A stretch of DNA of 64,000 nucleotides from Stutzerimonas kunmingensis (GTDB lineage Bacteria > Pseudomonadota > Gammaproteobacteria > Pseudomonadales > Pseudomonadaceae), in NCBI RefSeq assembly GCF_900114065.1, contig NZ_FORS01000002.1, positions 620,001-684,000 on the forward strand, written 5' to 3'. Below, one piece after another: positions 29,994-38,663 of the stretch. The notes under the pieces were generated by a model. That model saw only the letters and a program-made list of their open reading frames with translations. It ran no database searches and was not told the DNA's origin. Each line of letters opens with the position of its first letter. The stretch's first letter is position 1. Both the position numbers and the translations under genes were made by a program.

Positions 29994-31124
29994 TCAGTCC
30001 GCGGTGACATTCGCAGCAGCAACGGTCGATGGCTGATCACGCCGCCAAACGTTGACCAACTGCAGCAGCGCCAGTACCGCCAGCGCGACCATGCTGGCAG
30101 CCACCGGCAACATCGCCAGGCCCAGCGGATAACCGACCACCGGGCTGTTGATGGTCCAGCCGAACTGCATCTGGTTCCAACCGCCCCAGGCCGCCAGGCA
30201 GCTCGCACCGGCCACCAGCAGCCAGCTAAGGGAGTCGACGACGCGGCGGAACAGCCGCGGGAAGCGGTCGCGCAGCATGGAAAAGCTCATCAGCTCGCCG
30301 CGGCGCATGCTCGAAGCGACACCGACAAACACCAGCCAGACGAATGCCAGCCGCGACAGCTCCTCGGCGCCCGTCCAACCGGTGCCGAAGGCGTAACGCA
30401 GCACCACGCTCGAGAACACAACGACGACCATGAAGGCCATCAGCGCGGCCATCAGCCAGTCGGTCAGACGGTCGAAGTGTTGCGCGACCGTGCCGCTGTA
30501 GATCGGCTCGTTGGTCAAAGGCGGCGCAGTGGTAGCGCTATCAAACGGACGCGAAGAAAGATCGACACGGGTTTCGATCAGCTCATCCAGACCGGCGCCC
30601 TGCATCCATTCGACGATCTGGCGCAAGACGACCTCGCGCGGTTGACTGGCATCCACGGTCAATACGCCCGGTTCGCCCTCGGGGCATTCGAGGGTGGCGA
30701 ACTGGCTGTCGACCAAGGAAATCGGCATGAAATGCCCCGCCCTGCCACCGACTCGCTGTATGGCGGTTTCGTAATCGATGGCCAGATGGGCGAAACGCAG
30801 CTCCGGGACCGCGCTGCGCAGCAACTCCCGGTAGCTGCGCTTGAGCGCCGAGCAAGCCAGCACGAAGCCGCTGCCCGCCGCCAGGGTGCGTTGCATTTCG
30901 GCGATCAGCGCGTGCAGCCACTCCACGCGATCGGCGTCGGACAGCGGCGTGCCGGCACGCATGCGCGCCACGTTCTCTGCCGGATGAAAGTTGTCCGCTT
31001 CGATGTGCGGCAGGCCGAGCGCATCGGCTACGGCGTGGCTGGTGTCCGTCTTGCCGGAACCGCTGACGCCCATGACGACCAGAACCGGAAGCGCGGAAGC
31101 CTTTGAGGTATGCACTGAAGGCAT
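29994..31124 (-). CDS. Fusion of gluconokinase and TRAP small permease (GntK-DctQ)
   Basis: A single uninterrupted frame of 376 residues. Residues 14-175 are a GntK/IdnK-type gluconokinase: the Walker A is GVSGSGKT at 19-26, followed by the ADNFHP and CSALKRSYRELLR segments and RAGHFMPISLVDSQFATLE. Residues 178-212 form a Pro/Thr-rich linker. Residues 213-362 are a DctQ small TRAP subunit with four helices near 223-243, 256-272, 297-313 and 338-358. DctQ subunits have a cytosolic N-terminus, so the kinase would face the cytosol at the transporter exit. The ATG at 31124 has only a weak GGA upstream. Confidence 0.9.
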   Translation of the reverse strand: MPSVHTSKASALPVLVVMGVSGSGKTDTSHAVADALGLPHIEADNFHPAENVARMRAGTPLSDADRVEWLHALIAEMQRTLAAGSGFVLACSALKRSYRELLRSAVPELRFAHLAIDYETAIQRVGGRAGHFMPISLVDSQFATLECPEGEPGVLTVDASQPREVVLRQIVEWMQGAGLDELIETRVDLSSRPFDSATTAPPLTNEPIYSGTVAQHFDRLTDWLMAALMAFMVVVVFSSVVLRYAFGTGWTGAEELSRLAFVWLVFVGVASSMRRGELMSFSMLRDRFPRLFRRVVDSLSWLLVAGASCLAAWGGWNQMQFGWTINSPVVGYPLGLAMLPVAASMVALAVLALLQLVNVWRRDQPSTVAAANVTAD

Positions 31125-31136
31125 GCGAGGAATCCA

Positions 31137-31172
31137 TTGTTTTGCTTGTTTGGCCTGATGTTAGCGCTATCA
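31137..31172 (-). promoter_or_regulatory. Probable GntR operator and A-rich leader of the gluconate operon
   Basis: TGTTAGCGCTATCA (31159-31172) is a near-perfect LacI-type palindrome centred on CG, one mismatch per half. Its TAGCGCT core agrees with what I recall for the P. aeruginosa GntR operator. Nearer the gene, the minus strand reads AAACAAGCAAAACAA (31137-31151), an imperfect CA motif. Confidence 0.55.
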
Positions 31173-31299
31173 CGCATCACGATAGAACTACCGCTCGTCG
31201 ACCATCCGGTCACGATACGGCTGTTTTCGCACGGCATTGCGGTCGACTTTCGCGGCGGCACGACTACAATCGCGTCCCTTGTAATCGAGGACACCAAGC

Positions 31300-31578
31300 A
31301 TGCCAAAAGCCATGTGCCGCCACATTCTGGTCAAGACCGAGGCCGAAGCCGCGCAGCTGAAAAAGCGCATCGCCAATGGCGAAGCATTCGACGTGCTGGC
31401 GCGCAAGTACTCGACCTGCCCGTCCGGCAAGAAGGGTGGCGACCTCGGTGAAGTGCGCCCCGGGCAGATGGTGCGCAGCATTGATCAGGTGATTTTCAAG
31501 AAGCCGCTGCGCGAAGTGCACGGCCCGGTAAAGAGCCAGTTCGGCTACCACCTGGTGCAGGTGTTCTACCGCGACTGA
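31300..31578 (+). CDS. ppiC: Single-domain parvulin peptidyl-prolyl isomerase
   Basis: A 92-residue cytosolic parvulin, the same size as E. coli PpiC (93). Typical features are RHILVKTEAEAAQLKKRI, the GEAFDVLARKYSTCPSGKKGGDLG core and the C-terminal GPVKSQFGYHLVQV with the conserved His. There is no signal peptide. It catalyses proline cis-trans isomerisation in folding. It is divergent from the gluconokinase fusion. Confidence 0.95.
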   Translation: MPKAMCRHILVKTEAEAAQLKKRIANGEAFDVLARKYSTCPSGKKGGDLGEVRPGQMVRSIDQVIFKKPLREVHGPVKSQFGYHLVQVFYRD

Positions 31579-31586
31579 GCCAGCGC

Positions 31587-32696
31587 TCAGCCAAAGCGCT
31601 GCAGCTGCATCTCCCGCAGACGGCTGAGCGTGCGGCGGAACGGGAATGCCAGATAGCCCTCGGTATACAGCTCGTCCAGTGCCACGTCGGCTTCGATATA
31701 GAGCGGAATCCGCCGGTCGTAGCACTCGTCCACCAGCGCGATGAAGCGGCGCACGGCATCATCCCGCGCGGCGAGCCTGGGCAACTGGCGATCACCCGCC
31801 ACCACCCGCGCGACTCCATCCTCGGTGCCACGGGCAATGCGCCCATCGCGCTGCGTGCCGCCGAGCTCGGGCACGTCACCAATCAGGATCGCCGTGAAAC
31901 GGTCGCACAGCTCGATGAAGTCCAACGCCGAGAACGGCTGTTCGCACAGATCGGCGAAGCGGCACCAGAGCACCGATTCGCTACGCCGCACGACGTCGAG
32001 CTGGCGGCGGCTGAGCGCCAATGGCTCGGTGCTGACCGCTCCATCGGCCAGCGCCTCGAACGTCGCGGCTAACGCAGTGGCGCCGTCGAACGGGGCGATC
32101 CAGTAGCGCTGCAGCGCAGCGCCGGGACGCAGGCGGTGATCGGCGCCACCATCCACATCCACCACATGCATGTGCTGCACGATGGCATCGATGGCCGGCA
32201 GAAAACGCTCGCGATTGAAGCCGTCGGCGTACAGCTGCTCTGGCGGCTGGTTGGAGGTAGCGACGATCACCACGTCGTGCTCGAAGAGCACCTGGAACAG
32301 GCGTCCCAGGATGATTGCGTCACCGATGTCACCGACGAACAGCTCGTCGAAGCAGAGCACGCGAATCTCTTCCGAGAGCTCTTTGGCCAACGCCTGCAGC
32401 GGATCGGCCGTACCGTTGAGCTGGAACAGTCGGATGTGTACCCAGCGCATGAAATGGTGGAAATGCTGCCGCCGTGACGGAACGGCCAGGCTTGCGTGAA
32501 ACAGATCCATCAGCCAGGTCTTGCCACGCCCGACCGGCCCCCACAGATAAACGCCAAGCGGCAGTTGCGCACCTGAAATCAATGCCTCATGGCAGGCCTG
32601 GAGCCGTGCCACAGCGCGCTGCTGAGCCGCGTCGGGCAAGAAACCGTCTTGCACGATGGCCTGCTGATAACGTTCAAGGGGCGAGTCGGCGTGCAT
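31587..32696 (-). CDS. zapE: ZapE/AFG1-like ATPase
   Basis: A 369-residue P-loop ATPase of the AFG1/ZapE family, a division-associated ATPase in E. coli and a quality-control ATPase in mitochondria. The Walker A is GPVGRGKT (about residues 54-61) and the Walker B LCFDELFVGDIGDAIIL. The sensor segment VIVATSNQPPEQLY and the ERFLPAIDAI motif are typical. Pseudomonads often carry two such genes, and whether this is the division-associated one is unclear. The ATG at 32696 is used; a TTG at 32711 is also in frame. Confidence 0.87.
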   Translation of the reverse strand: MHADSPLERYQQAIVQDGFLPDAAQQRAVARLQACHEALISGAQLPLGVYLWGPVGRGKTWLMDLFHASLAVPSRRQHFHHFMRWVHIRLFQLNGTADPLQALAKELSEEIRVLCFDELFVGDIGDAIILGRLFQVLFEHDVVIVATSNQPPEQLYADGFNRERFLPAIDAIVQHMHVVDVDGGADHRLRPGAALQRYWIAPFDGATALAATFEALADGAVSTEPLALSRRQLDVVRRSESVLWCRFADLCEQPFSALDFIELCDRFTAILIGDVPELGGTQRDGRIARGTEDGVARVVAGDRQLPRLAARDDAVRRFIALVDECYDRRIPLYIEADVALDELYTEGYLAFPFRRTLSRLREMQLQRFG

Positions 32697-32737
32697 GATC
32701 GTCCGGCGCAAAAGCCGCCATGGTAGCGCGCGACCGC

Positions 32738-33649
32738 TCAGTTGTGCCCATCATGCAGCAGCAGTCGCTCGGCCTGGGCGCCGAGCTGCTCCAGCAGCAT
32801 CGCCTGCGCCGGCAACAGTTGCTCGTGAACACGGGTCAACGCATAGACCGGCACGCTGATGGCCGGCTCGAGCAGACGGGTCTGCACCTCGCCGCCAGTG
32901 GCCGCCAGCGCGGTGAACGGATCGACCAGCGCCACGCCCTGCCCCGCAGACACCAGCTGCCGCGCCAGCTGATAGGTCTGCACCCAGGTAACGACGCGCG
33001 GCGGCGGATCGAGCTCCTCGATGTGGCCGCGCAACAGGCTGCCCAGTGCATCGCGGGCGTCGATGCCGATCAGCGCTTTACCCGCCAAGGCCTGCAGGCG
33101 CAGCGGGCGGTGCAGTTCATCCGGCTGCCACCAGCCAGGCGGCGCGATCACGTGCATGCGTCCCTCGGACAATAGCCGGCTGCTCAGTCCCGGATGCTCC
33201 ACCGCCTGTGAAGTCAGCCCGAGATCGGCTTCGCGCAGTAGCAGGGCCTCGACGATTTCCGCCGTGTGCTGCGTGGCGAGCTGACAGACCGTACGTGGAA
33301 ATCGCTCGCGCCAGGTGCGCAACGTCTGCGGCAGCAGCGCCTGAGCCAAGGCCGGCGTACAGATCAGGCGCAACGCGCACTCCTCGCCCCGGCCGAGGCT
33401 GTCAGCTAGCCGCCGCAGATTCTGCAGGTCGATGGCCAGGCGTTCGGTCTGCTGCTGCAGCACCCGCGCCTCGGCAGTGGGCTGCAGCTTGCCCCGCACC
33501 CGGTCGAACAGCGCAAAGCCCAGTTGCTGCTCGGCATGCTTGAGAATCTTGCTTGCCGCCGGCTGGGAGATATGCAGCAGCTCGGCCGCGGCCGTCAGGC
33601 TGCCGGTTTGCAGGATCGCCTGGAACAGTTCGATATGACGCAGCCGCAT
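32738..33649 (-). CDS. LysR-family regulator of the adjacent oxidoreductase module
   Basis: A 303-residue LysR protein. Its helix-turn-helix reads IELFQAILQTGSLTAAAELL and ISQPAASKILKHAEQQLG, and an effector domain follows from about residue 90. It is divergent from the DadA-like gene across 120 bases containing a perfect T-N11-A dyad, so it very likely controls that module. The effector is unknown but should be an amino acid or its catabolite. Confidence 0.9.
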   Translation of the reverse strand: MRLRHIELFQAILQTGSLTAAAELLHISQPAASKILKHAEQQLGFALFDRVRGKLQPTAEARVLQQQTERLAIDLQNLRRLADSLGRGEECALRLICTPALAQALLPQTLRTWRERFPRTVCQLATQHTAEIVEALLLREADLGLTSQAVEHPGLSSRLLSEGRMHVIAPPGWWQPDELHRPLRLQALAGKALIGIDARDALGSLLRGHIEELDPPPRVVTWVQTYQLARQLVSAGQGVALVDPFTALAATGGEVQTRLLEPAISVPVYALTRVHEQLLPAQAMLLEQLGAQAERLLLHDGHN

Positions 33650-33674
33650 GCATGTCCCCCTTCAGTCAATCGAG

Positions 33675-33691
33675 CATAACCGCAGGTTATG
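33675..33691. promoter_or_regulatory. LysR-type operator (T-N11-A dyad)
   Basis: CATAACCGCAGGTTATG is a perfect inverted repeat with 7-bp arms around GCA. It contains T-N11-A from 33677 to 33689, the LysR recognition form. It is centred in the divergent gap between the LysR and DadA-like genes. Confidence 0.7.
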
Positions 33692-33769
33692 GGAACGCTC
33701 CATCCTTTCATTGGCCGCCTCGCTGGCACGCGGCCTAGGCTGCGCTGATCGAGTCGGAGGAGCAGTTGC

Positions 33770-35014
33770 ATGCGGGTAGCAGTCATCGGCGCAGGCGTTA
33801 TCGGGCTTGCCACAGCCTATTCACTGGTGCGCCAGGGGCACAGTGTCGAGCTGATCGAAGGGCGCGACGATGTCGCCCTGGAGACCAGCTTCGCCAATGG
33901 CGGGCAGCTCAGCTATCGCTACGTTTCGCCGCTGGCCGATGCCGGCGTGCCGCTGCAGGCGATTGGCTGGATGCTGCGCGGAGCCGATGCCCCGTTGCGT
34001 TTCCGGCCGCAGGCGAGCCTGCATCAGTGGCGCTGGTGCCTGCAGTTCCTGCTAGCGTGCCGGCGTTCGGTCAACCGGCGCAACGCGGCTCACTTGCTGC
34101 GGCTCGCCCTGCACAGCCAGCAGATCCTGCGCAGCTGGCGCGAGCAGGACCAGCTGGACGGCTTCGCCTGGCGCGCCAACGGCAAACTGGTGATCTATCG
34201 CGATCAACACAGCCTGCACAAGGGCGCAGCGGCCATCGACGACGAATCAGGGCAGCGGCTGCTGGACGCCGCGCAATGCGTCGACGTCGAGCCGGCGCTG
34301 ACACCGTTGGCGTCATCGCTGCACGGCGGCATCTATTCGCCCGGCGACGAGGTTGCCGACTGCCATCTGTTCTGCACCGAACTGCTGCGGCGACTGCGGG
34401 CATCGCCTGCGTTTCTCCTGCATACCGGCCAATCGGTAAGCGCATTGCGCAGCGAAGGCAAGCGCGTCCGCGCGGTCGTGCTCGGGCGCGAAGAAGTCGC
34501 CGTCGACCATCTGGTAGTGGCGGCCGGCACCGGCAGCGTCGGGCTGCTCAAACCGCTGGGCATTGACCTGCCGATCTACCCGCTCAAGGGCTACAGCCTG
34601 ACCCTTGGGCTGGCCGACCGAGACCGCGTGCCGCAAACCAACGTCACCGACTATGACAACAAGGTCGTCTACGCCCGCCTCGATGACCAGCTGCGCGTCG
34701 CGGCGATGGTGGATATCGCCGGCTGGGATGCCGGACTCGACCAGCAGCGCATCGCCACCCTGCAGCGTCTGGCTGGCGAGACCTTTCCCGGCGCCGGCGA
34801 CTACCAAAACGCGCGGCAATGGGCGGGCCTGCGCCCGGCGACGCCCCAAGGTACGCCCCTGCTCGGCCGCAGCGGCTTCGACAATCTCTGGCTCAACGTC
34901 GGCCACGGCAGCCTCGGCTTCACCCTGGCCTGTGGCAGCGCCGACCTGCTCGCCAGCGTAATCGGCGGATCACCACCTGCTGTCTCCCTGGACGGCTTGA
35001 GCCTGCCCGCCTGA
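33770..35014 (+). CDS. FAD-dependent D-amino-acid dehydrogenase-like protein
   Basis: A 414-residue flavoprotein of the DadA/DAO family, which oxidises the carbon-nitrogen bond of amino acids to imino acids. The N-terminal FAD site is VAVIGAGVIGLATAYSLVRQG, the segment TSFANGGQLSYRYVSPLA follows as in DadA, and the C-terminal GLRPATPQGTPLLGRSG and GHGSLGFTLACGSADLLA complete the family pattern. GGAGGAG precedes the ATG. It forms an operon with ridA 21 bases downstream, which would hydrolyse the imine product. The amino-acid substrate is not clear. Confidence 0.88.
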   Translation: MRVAVIGAGVIGLATAYSLVRQGHSVELIEGRDDVALETSFANGGQLSYRYVSPLADAGVPLQAIGWMLRGADAPLRFRPQASLHQWRWCLQFLLACRRSVNRRNAAHLLRLALHSQQILRSWREQDQLDGFAWRANGKLVIYRDQHSLHKGAAAIDDESGQRLLDAAQCVDVEPALTPLASSLHGGIYSPGDEVADCHLFCTELLRRLRASPAFLLHTGQSVSALRSEGKRVRAVVLGREEVAVDHLVVAAGTGSVGLLKPLGIDLPIYPLKGYSLTLGLADRDRVPQTNVTDYDNKVVYARLDDQLRVAAMVDIAGWDAGLDQQRIATLQRLAGETFPGAGDYQNARQWAGLRPATPQGTPLLGRSGFDNLWLNVGHGSLGFTLACGSADLLASVIGGSPPAVSLDGLSLPA

Positions 35015-35035
35015 CCACTCAAAGAGGAAACCGAT

Positions 35036-35389
35036 ATGCCCGTTCAACGCATCGAGAGCAATCCGCGAATGTCCGCCGCGGTCATTCATGCAGACCTTGT
35101 GTTCCTCGCCGGCCAGGTGCCGGACGACCGCGGCCTGGATGCCGCCGGACAGACCCGCGAGGTGCTGGCGAAGATCGACCGGCTGCTGGCCGCCGCCGGA
35201 TCCAGTCGCGAGCACCTGCTCAGCGCGCAGATCTGGCTGAAGGACATCGACGCCGACTTCGCCGCCATGAACGAGGTCTGGAGCGACTGGCTGCCAGCAG
35301 GCTGCGCACCGGCACGGGCGACGGTACAGGCGCGTCTGGCCTCGCCCGAGGTGCTGGTCGAGATCATGGTGATCGCTGCGCGCGCCTGA
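35036..35389 (+). CDS. RidA-family enamine/imine deaminase
   Basis: A 117-residue protein of the RidA (YjgF/YER057c) family, which hydrolyses reactive enamines and imines released by amino-acid enzymes. It shows VFLAGQVPDD and TREVLAKIDRLLAAAGSSREHLLS, and the ARATVQA segment carries the conserved Arg that binds the substrate carboxylate. GAGG precedes the start. It lies directly after the amino-acid dehydrogenase-like gene, so the pair forms a logical oxidation and deamination unit. It is a YjgF paralogue rather than the housekeeping ridA, judged by divergence. Confidence 0.9.
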   Translation: MPVQRIESNPRMSAAVIHADLVFLAGQVPDDRGLDAAGQTREVLAKIDRLLAAAGSSREHLLSAQIWLKDIDADFAAMNEVWSDWLPAGCAPARATVQARLASPEVLVEIMVIAARA

Positions 35390-35464
35390 CCACAGCGGTC
35401 TATCGTTCCTGCGCCGGCCAACCACAGTTGCAACCACCCACAATACAAACAAGAGGGAACCGCA

Positions 35465-36445
35465 ATGAACCACCAGATCCGTAACGGCCTGTTCGGTATC
35501 ACCCTGGCCGGCGTGCTCGCCAGCGCCTTGGCGAGCACAAGCGTGCTGGCGCAGGAGCGCTTCGTCACCATCGGCACCGGAGGGCAGACCGGCGTGTATT
35601 ACACCGCCGGCCAGTCGGTGTGCCGCTTCCTCAATCGTGCCGAGGTGAAGCCCGCCATCAAATGCAACGCACCCTCGACCGCGGGCAGCGTGACCAACAT
35701 CGTGTCGTTGCACAAAGGCGAGTACGACTTCGGCTTCATCCAGTCCGACCATCAGCACAAGGCGCTGCAGGGCCTGGCGCCCTTCGACAAGGAAGGCGCC
35801 GTCGAACTGCGCGCGGTGTTCTCGCTGCAGTCGGAGATTCTCACCGTGGTCGTTCGTAACGACAGCGGCATCACCGATCTGGCCGGACTCGAAGGCAAGC
35901 GGGTAAACATCGGCGTGCCCGGCTCGGGCAGTCGCGACACTTTCGAGGAAGTCATGCAGGCCAAGGGCTGGACGAACGCCAGCTTCGCCCTGGCCGCGGA
36001 ACTCAAACCGGCGGAAATGGCTTCCGCCCTGGGTGACAACAACCTGGACGCCATCACCTATGTGGTCGGCCATCCGAGCGGTGCGATCCAGGAAGCCTTG
36101 ACCAATGTAAAGGCCAGGATCATTCCCGTGCAGGGCGCCGAGATCGACAGCCTGCTGGCCAAGGCCGATTACTACAGCGCCGTGGAAATCCCCGCAGGGC
36201 TCTACCCGGGCGTGGAAGGCGCCATTCCATCGATCGGCGGCAAGGCCGTGCTGGCGACCACCAGCAAGACCGACCCGGAGGTCGTCTATCAGCTGGTCAA
36301 GTCGGTGTTCGACAACCTCAACCGGTTCAAGCGCCTGCATCCGGCCTTTGCCGACCTCAAGGCCGAAGACATGATTCGCGTCGGGCTGACTGCGCCACTG
36401 CACGAGGGCGCCGAGCGTTATTACAAGGAGAAGGGTTGGCTGTAA
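35465..36445 (+). CDS. TAXI-family TRAP solute-binding protein
   Basis: A 326-residue periplasmic protein. The signal peptide covers residues 1-30 (cleavage near VLAQE). The TAXI hallmark TIGTGGQTGVYYTAGQSVCRFLNR follows at once, and GSVTNIVSLHKGEYDFGFIQSD and NIGVPGSGSRDTFEEVM are typical. TAXI proteins bind glutamate-like or other small carboxylates and normally partner a fused TRAP membrane protein; none is in this window. AGAGGGA precedes the ATG. It lies 75 bases after ridA and is probably in the same transcript, so it may capture the substrate of the DadA-like enzyme (inference). Confidence 0.92.
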   Translation: MNHQIRNGLFGITLAGVLASALASTSVLAQERFVTIGTGGQTGVYYTAGQSVCRFLNRAEVKPAIKCNAPSTAGSVTNIVSLHKGEYDFGFIQSDHQHKALQGLAPFDKEGAVELRAVFSLQSEILTVVVRNDSGITDLAGLEGKRVNIGVPGSGSRDTFEEVMQAKGWTNASFALAAELKPAEMASALGDNNLDAITYVVGHPSGAIQEALTNVKARIIPVQGAEIDSLLAKADYYSAVEIPAGLYPGVEGAIPSIGGKAVLATTSKTDPEVVYQLVKSVFDNLNRFKRLHPAFADLKAEDMIRVGLTAPLHEGAERYYKEKGWL

Positions 36446-36454
36446 GCCGACGAA

Positions 36455-36480
36455 ATCAGCGGGCGTCACCGCCCGCTGAT
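36455..36480. terminator. Hairpin between TAXI gene and TonB receptor
   Basis: A perfect 11-bp GC-rich stem with a 4-base loop (36455-36465 with 36470-36480) lies in the 43-base gap between convergent genes. The T-run is absent, but position and strength suggest a bidirectional terminator. Confidence 0.6.
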
Positions 36481-36488
36481 GCACAGAC

Positions 36489-38600
36489 TCAGAGCTCCAT
36501 GGACAGGCTAACGCTCAGGTTGCGCGGCTCACCCGGCATGATCCAGACATTGCTGTAGGAGCGCTCGTAGTAGGTCCGGTCGAAGGCGTTGTTCAGGTTC
36601 ACGCCGAGGGTCAGCTTTTGCGTCGCCTTGTAGCGCGCCAGCAGGTCCACGGTCGTGTACGACGGCAACTCGAAGTCGCTATCGGCCTGCCCTGCCCGAT
36701 CCCCCACGTAGTTCACGGCGCCGCCAAGGGAAAGTCCGCTGAGATCACCATCGAGGAATTCGTAGGTGGTCAGCAGGCTGCCGCTGTGGCGCGGTACGTT
36801 GAGCAGCCGGCTGCCGCTGGCCAGGGTGTTGTCGCGAGTCACCTCGGCATCCACGTAGGCGTAACCACCGATCACGCGAATCGCATCGGTCAGCTGCCCG
36901 GCCAGCTGCAGGTCAATCCCGCGGCTGCGCACCTCACCGGCGGCAATCTGAAAACCGTCGTTCGCCGGATCGCTGGTCAGCACGTTTTCCTTTGTCAGGT
37001 GGAAGGCTGCGGCGGTGAGCCCCAAACGGCCGTCGAACAGGTCGAGTTTGACCCCTGCCTCATAACCCACGCCTTCTTCCGGATCGAACGTGGCGCCGCT
37101 GAAGTCCGCGCCATTGTTCGGCTTGAACGACTGCGAGGCGTTGGCGAACAGTCCGACCTCCGGTATCAGCTGATAGAGCACACCGACACGAGGCGTGACC
37201 TTTTCATGAGTCTGCTCGGTGCGCCGGCCAGCAACCTCATTGTCCAGGCGTTGTTCGTAGTGGTCATAGCGGGCGCCGATGACCCCGAAGAGCTTGTCGG
37301 TAAAGCGAATCTGGTCCTGCAGGTTTAGCGCCCGGCTATGCACCAGCTCATTGCGGTCAACCGTACGCGCCGGGTTGAACGCCGGACGCGGTGTACCGTA
37401 GACCGGGTTGAAGAGATCGATGGTGCGCAGGTTGTTGGAGCGCAGCATGAACTCGCTCAGGGCGTAACGCTCGTACTCGGTGCCGATCAAAAGCTGATGC
37501 TCGATCGAACCGGTATCGAAGCGCCCACGCAGCTCCAGTTGGGTGATCGCGTCCTGCCAGTCGTAGTCGCGATAACGCAGGTTGCGGGTCAGCGTGCGGT
37601 CGTCTGCTGCGACCTCTGCCGCTTCGGTGGCGTAGCCATCCATCCGGCCCTGCTTGTAGTGGCTGGCCAGGCGCAGCGTCCAGACCTCGTTGAGGTCGTG
37701 TTCGAGTTCGGCCTGCAGCGTTTCGTTGTCGTTGCTGATCGGCCCATCCGAGGGTTCGCCATAGAACGCTGAGCGGGACACCTTGCTCAGGTCGCCACCG
37801 GGCGCGACCACGCCGCGATCGAAGGTCTGGCGGTTGCGCACCACCTCTGCCTGCACCAGCAGCCGCGTATCAGGGCTCAGCTCCCAGCTGAAGGACGGCG
37901 CGACGAACTGCCGTTCAGCCTCGCGGTGGTCGCGAAAACTGTTGTTGTCTTCGATGGCGATGTTCATGCGATAGAGCATGTTGCCGTCTTCATCGAGCGG
38001 CGTGTTCACGTCCAGCGCAGTGCGATAACGGTCCCAGCGACCGGCGCTAAGATCGAGACGGGCAAAGCTGTCCAGCTGCGGGCGCTTGCTGACGATATTG
38101 ATCGTGCCGCCGGGGTCGCCGCGGCCGTAAAGGCTCGCCGAAGGCCCCTTGAGCACTTCGACCCGCTCGATATTGGAAGCGTCCGGTGGGTTCATGAAGC
38201 CGCGGTTGACGCTGAAACCGTCCTTGTAGAACTCTCCGGTGGTCAGCCCGCGCACGCTGTACTCGTACATGGTCAGGCCACCGAAGTCGTTCTGCCTGGC
38301 GACACCGCCGGCGAAGTCCAGCGCCTTCTCAACGCGCGGGCTGTCCAGATCCTGCAGCACGGATGCTGGAACGACGCTGATCGACTGGGGTATTTCCTCG
38401 ATGGGTGTGTCGGTTTTCGTCGCGCTGCGCGTGCGTTTGGCGCGGTAGCCCTGAACCGGTCCATCGGCGCGTTCCTGATCTGCCGTGATGGTGACGGAGT
38501 CCAGTACCGCCGCTTCCTGTGCCCCTGCCAGCGGTACGCCAGCCAACATCAGCGCCGTTCCGGCACCCACCCACCTCAATACTGCACTTGCGTTATTCAT
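36489..38600 (-). CDS. TonB-dependent siderophore/metallophore receptor
   Basis: A 703-residue outer-membrane receptor. The signal peptide covers residues 1-27 (cleavage near AGAQE). A TonB-box-like DSVTIT is followed by the plug domain (PQSISVVPASVLQDL, then VEVLKGPSASLYGRGDPGGTINIVSKRP) and a 22-strand barrel ending in LSVSLSMEL. The plug is of the siderophore-receptor type. Upstream lies a Zur-like box rather than a clear Fur box, so the cargo may be a zinc or other metal chelate. P. aeruginosa also has a TonB receptor near its cob genes that, from memory, responds to zinc limitation. Confidence 0.9.
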   Translation of the reverse strand: MNNASAVLRWVGAGTALMLAGVPLAGAQEAAVLDSVTITADQERADGPVQGYRAKRTRSATKTDTPIEEIPQSISVVPASVLQDLDSPRVEKALDFAGGVARQNDFGGLTMYEYSVRGLTTGEFYKDGFSVNRGFMNPPDASNIERVEVLKGPSASLYGRGDPGGTINIVSKRPQLDSFARLDLSAGRWDRYRTALDVNTPLDEDGNMLYRMNIAIEDNNSFRDHREAERQFVAPSFSWELSPDTRLLVQAEVVRNRQTFDRGVVAPGGDLSKVSRSAFYGEPSDGPISNDNETLQAELEHDLNEVWTLRLASHYKQGRMDGYATEAAEVAADDRTLTRNLRYRDYDWQDAITQLELRGRFDTGSIEHQLLIGTEYERYALSEFMLRSNNLRTIDLFNPVYGTPRPAFNPARTVDRNELVHSRALNLQDQIRFTDKLFGVIGARYDHYEQRLDNEVAGRRTEQTHEKVTPRVGVLYQLIPEVGLFANASQSFKPNNGADFSGATFDPEEGVGYEAGVKLDLFDGRLGLTAAAFHLTKENVLTSDPANDGFQIAAGEVRSRGIDLQLAGQLTDAIRVIGGYAYVDAEVTRDNTLASGSRLLNVPRHSGSLLTTYEFLDGDLSGLSLGGAVNYVGDRAGQADSDFELPSYTTVDLLARYKATQKLTLGVNLNNAFDRTYYERSYSNVWIMPGEPRNLSVSLSMEL

Positions 38601-38619
38601 GCTAAAACTCAGACACCGA

Positions 38620-38663
38620 TGTTATATCGTAACAATGCTGTAGGTTTAGCAAGCGAGTGTCAA
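38620..38663 (-). promoter_or_regulatory. Promoter and Zur-like operator of the TonB receptor
   Basis: TGTTATATCGTAACA (38620-38634) is a dyad that differs at two positions from the Zur core TGTTATAnTATAACA. It lies 20-34 bases before the start codon. A perfect -35 TTGACA (38663-38658, minus strand) with 17-base spacing to a weak -10 CAGCAT (38640-38635) would place the box at the transcription start. Confidence 0.55.
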
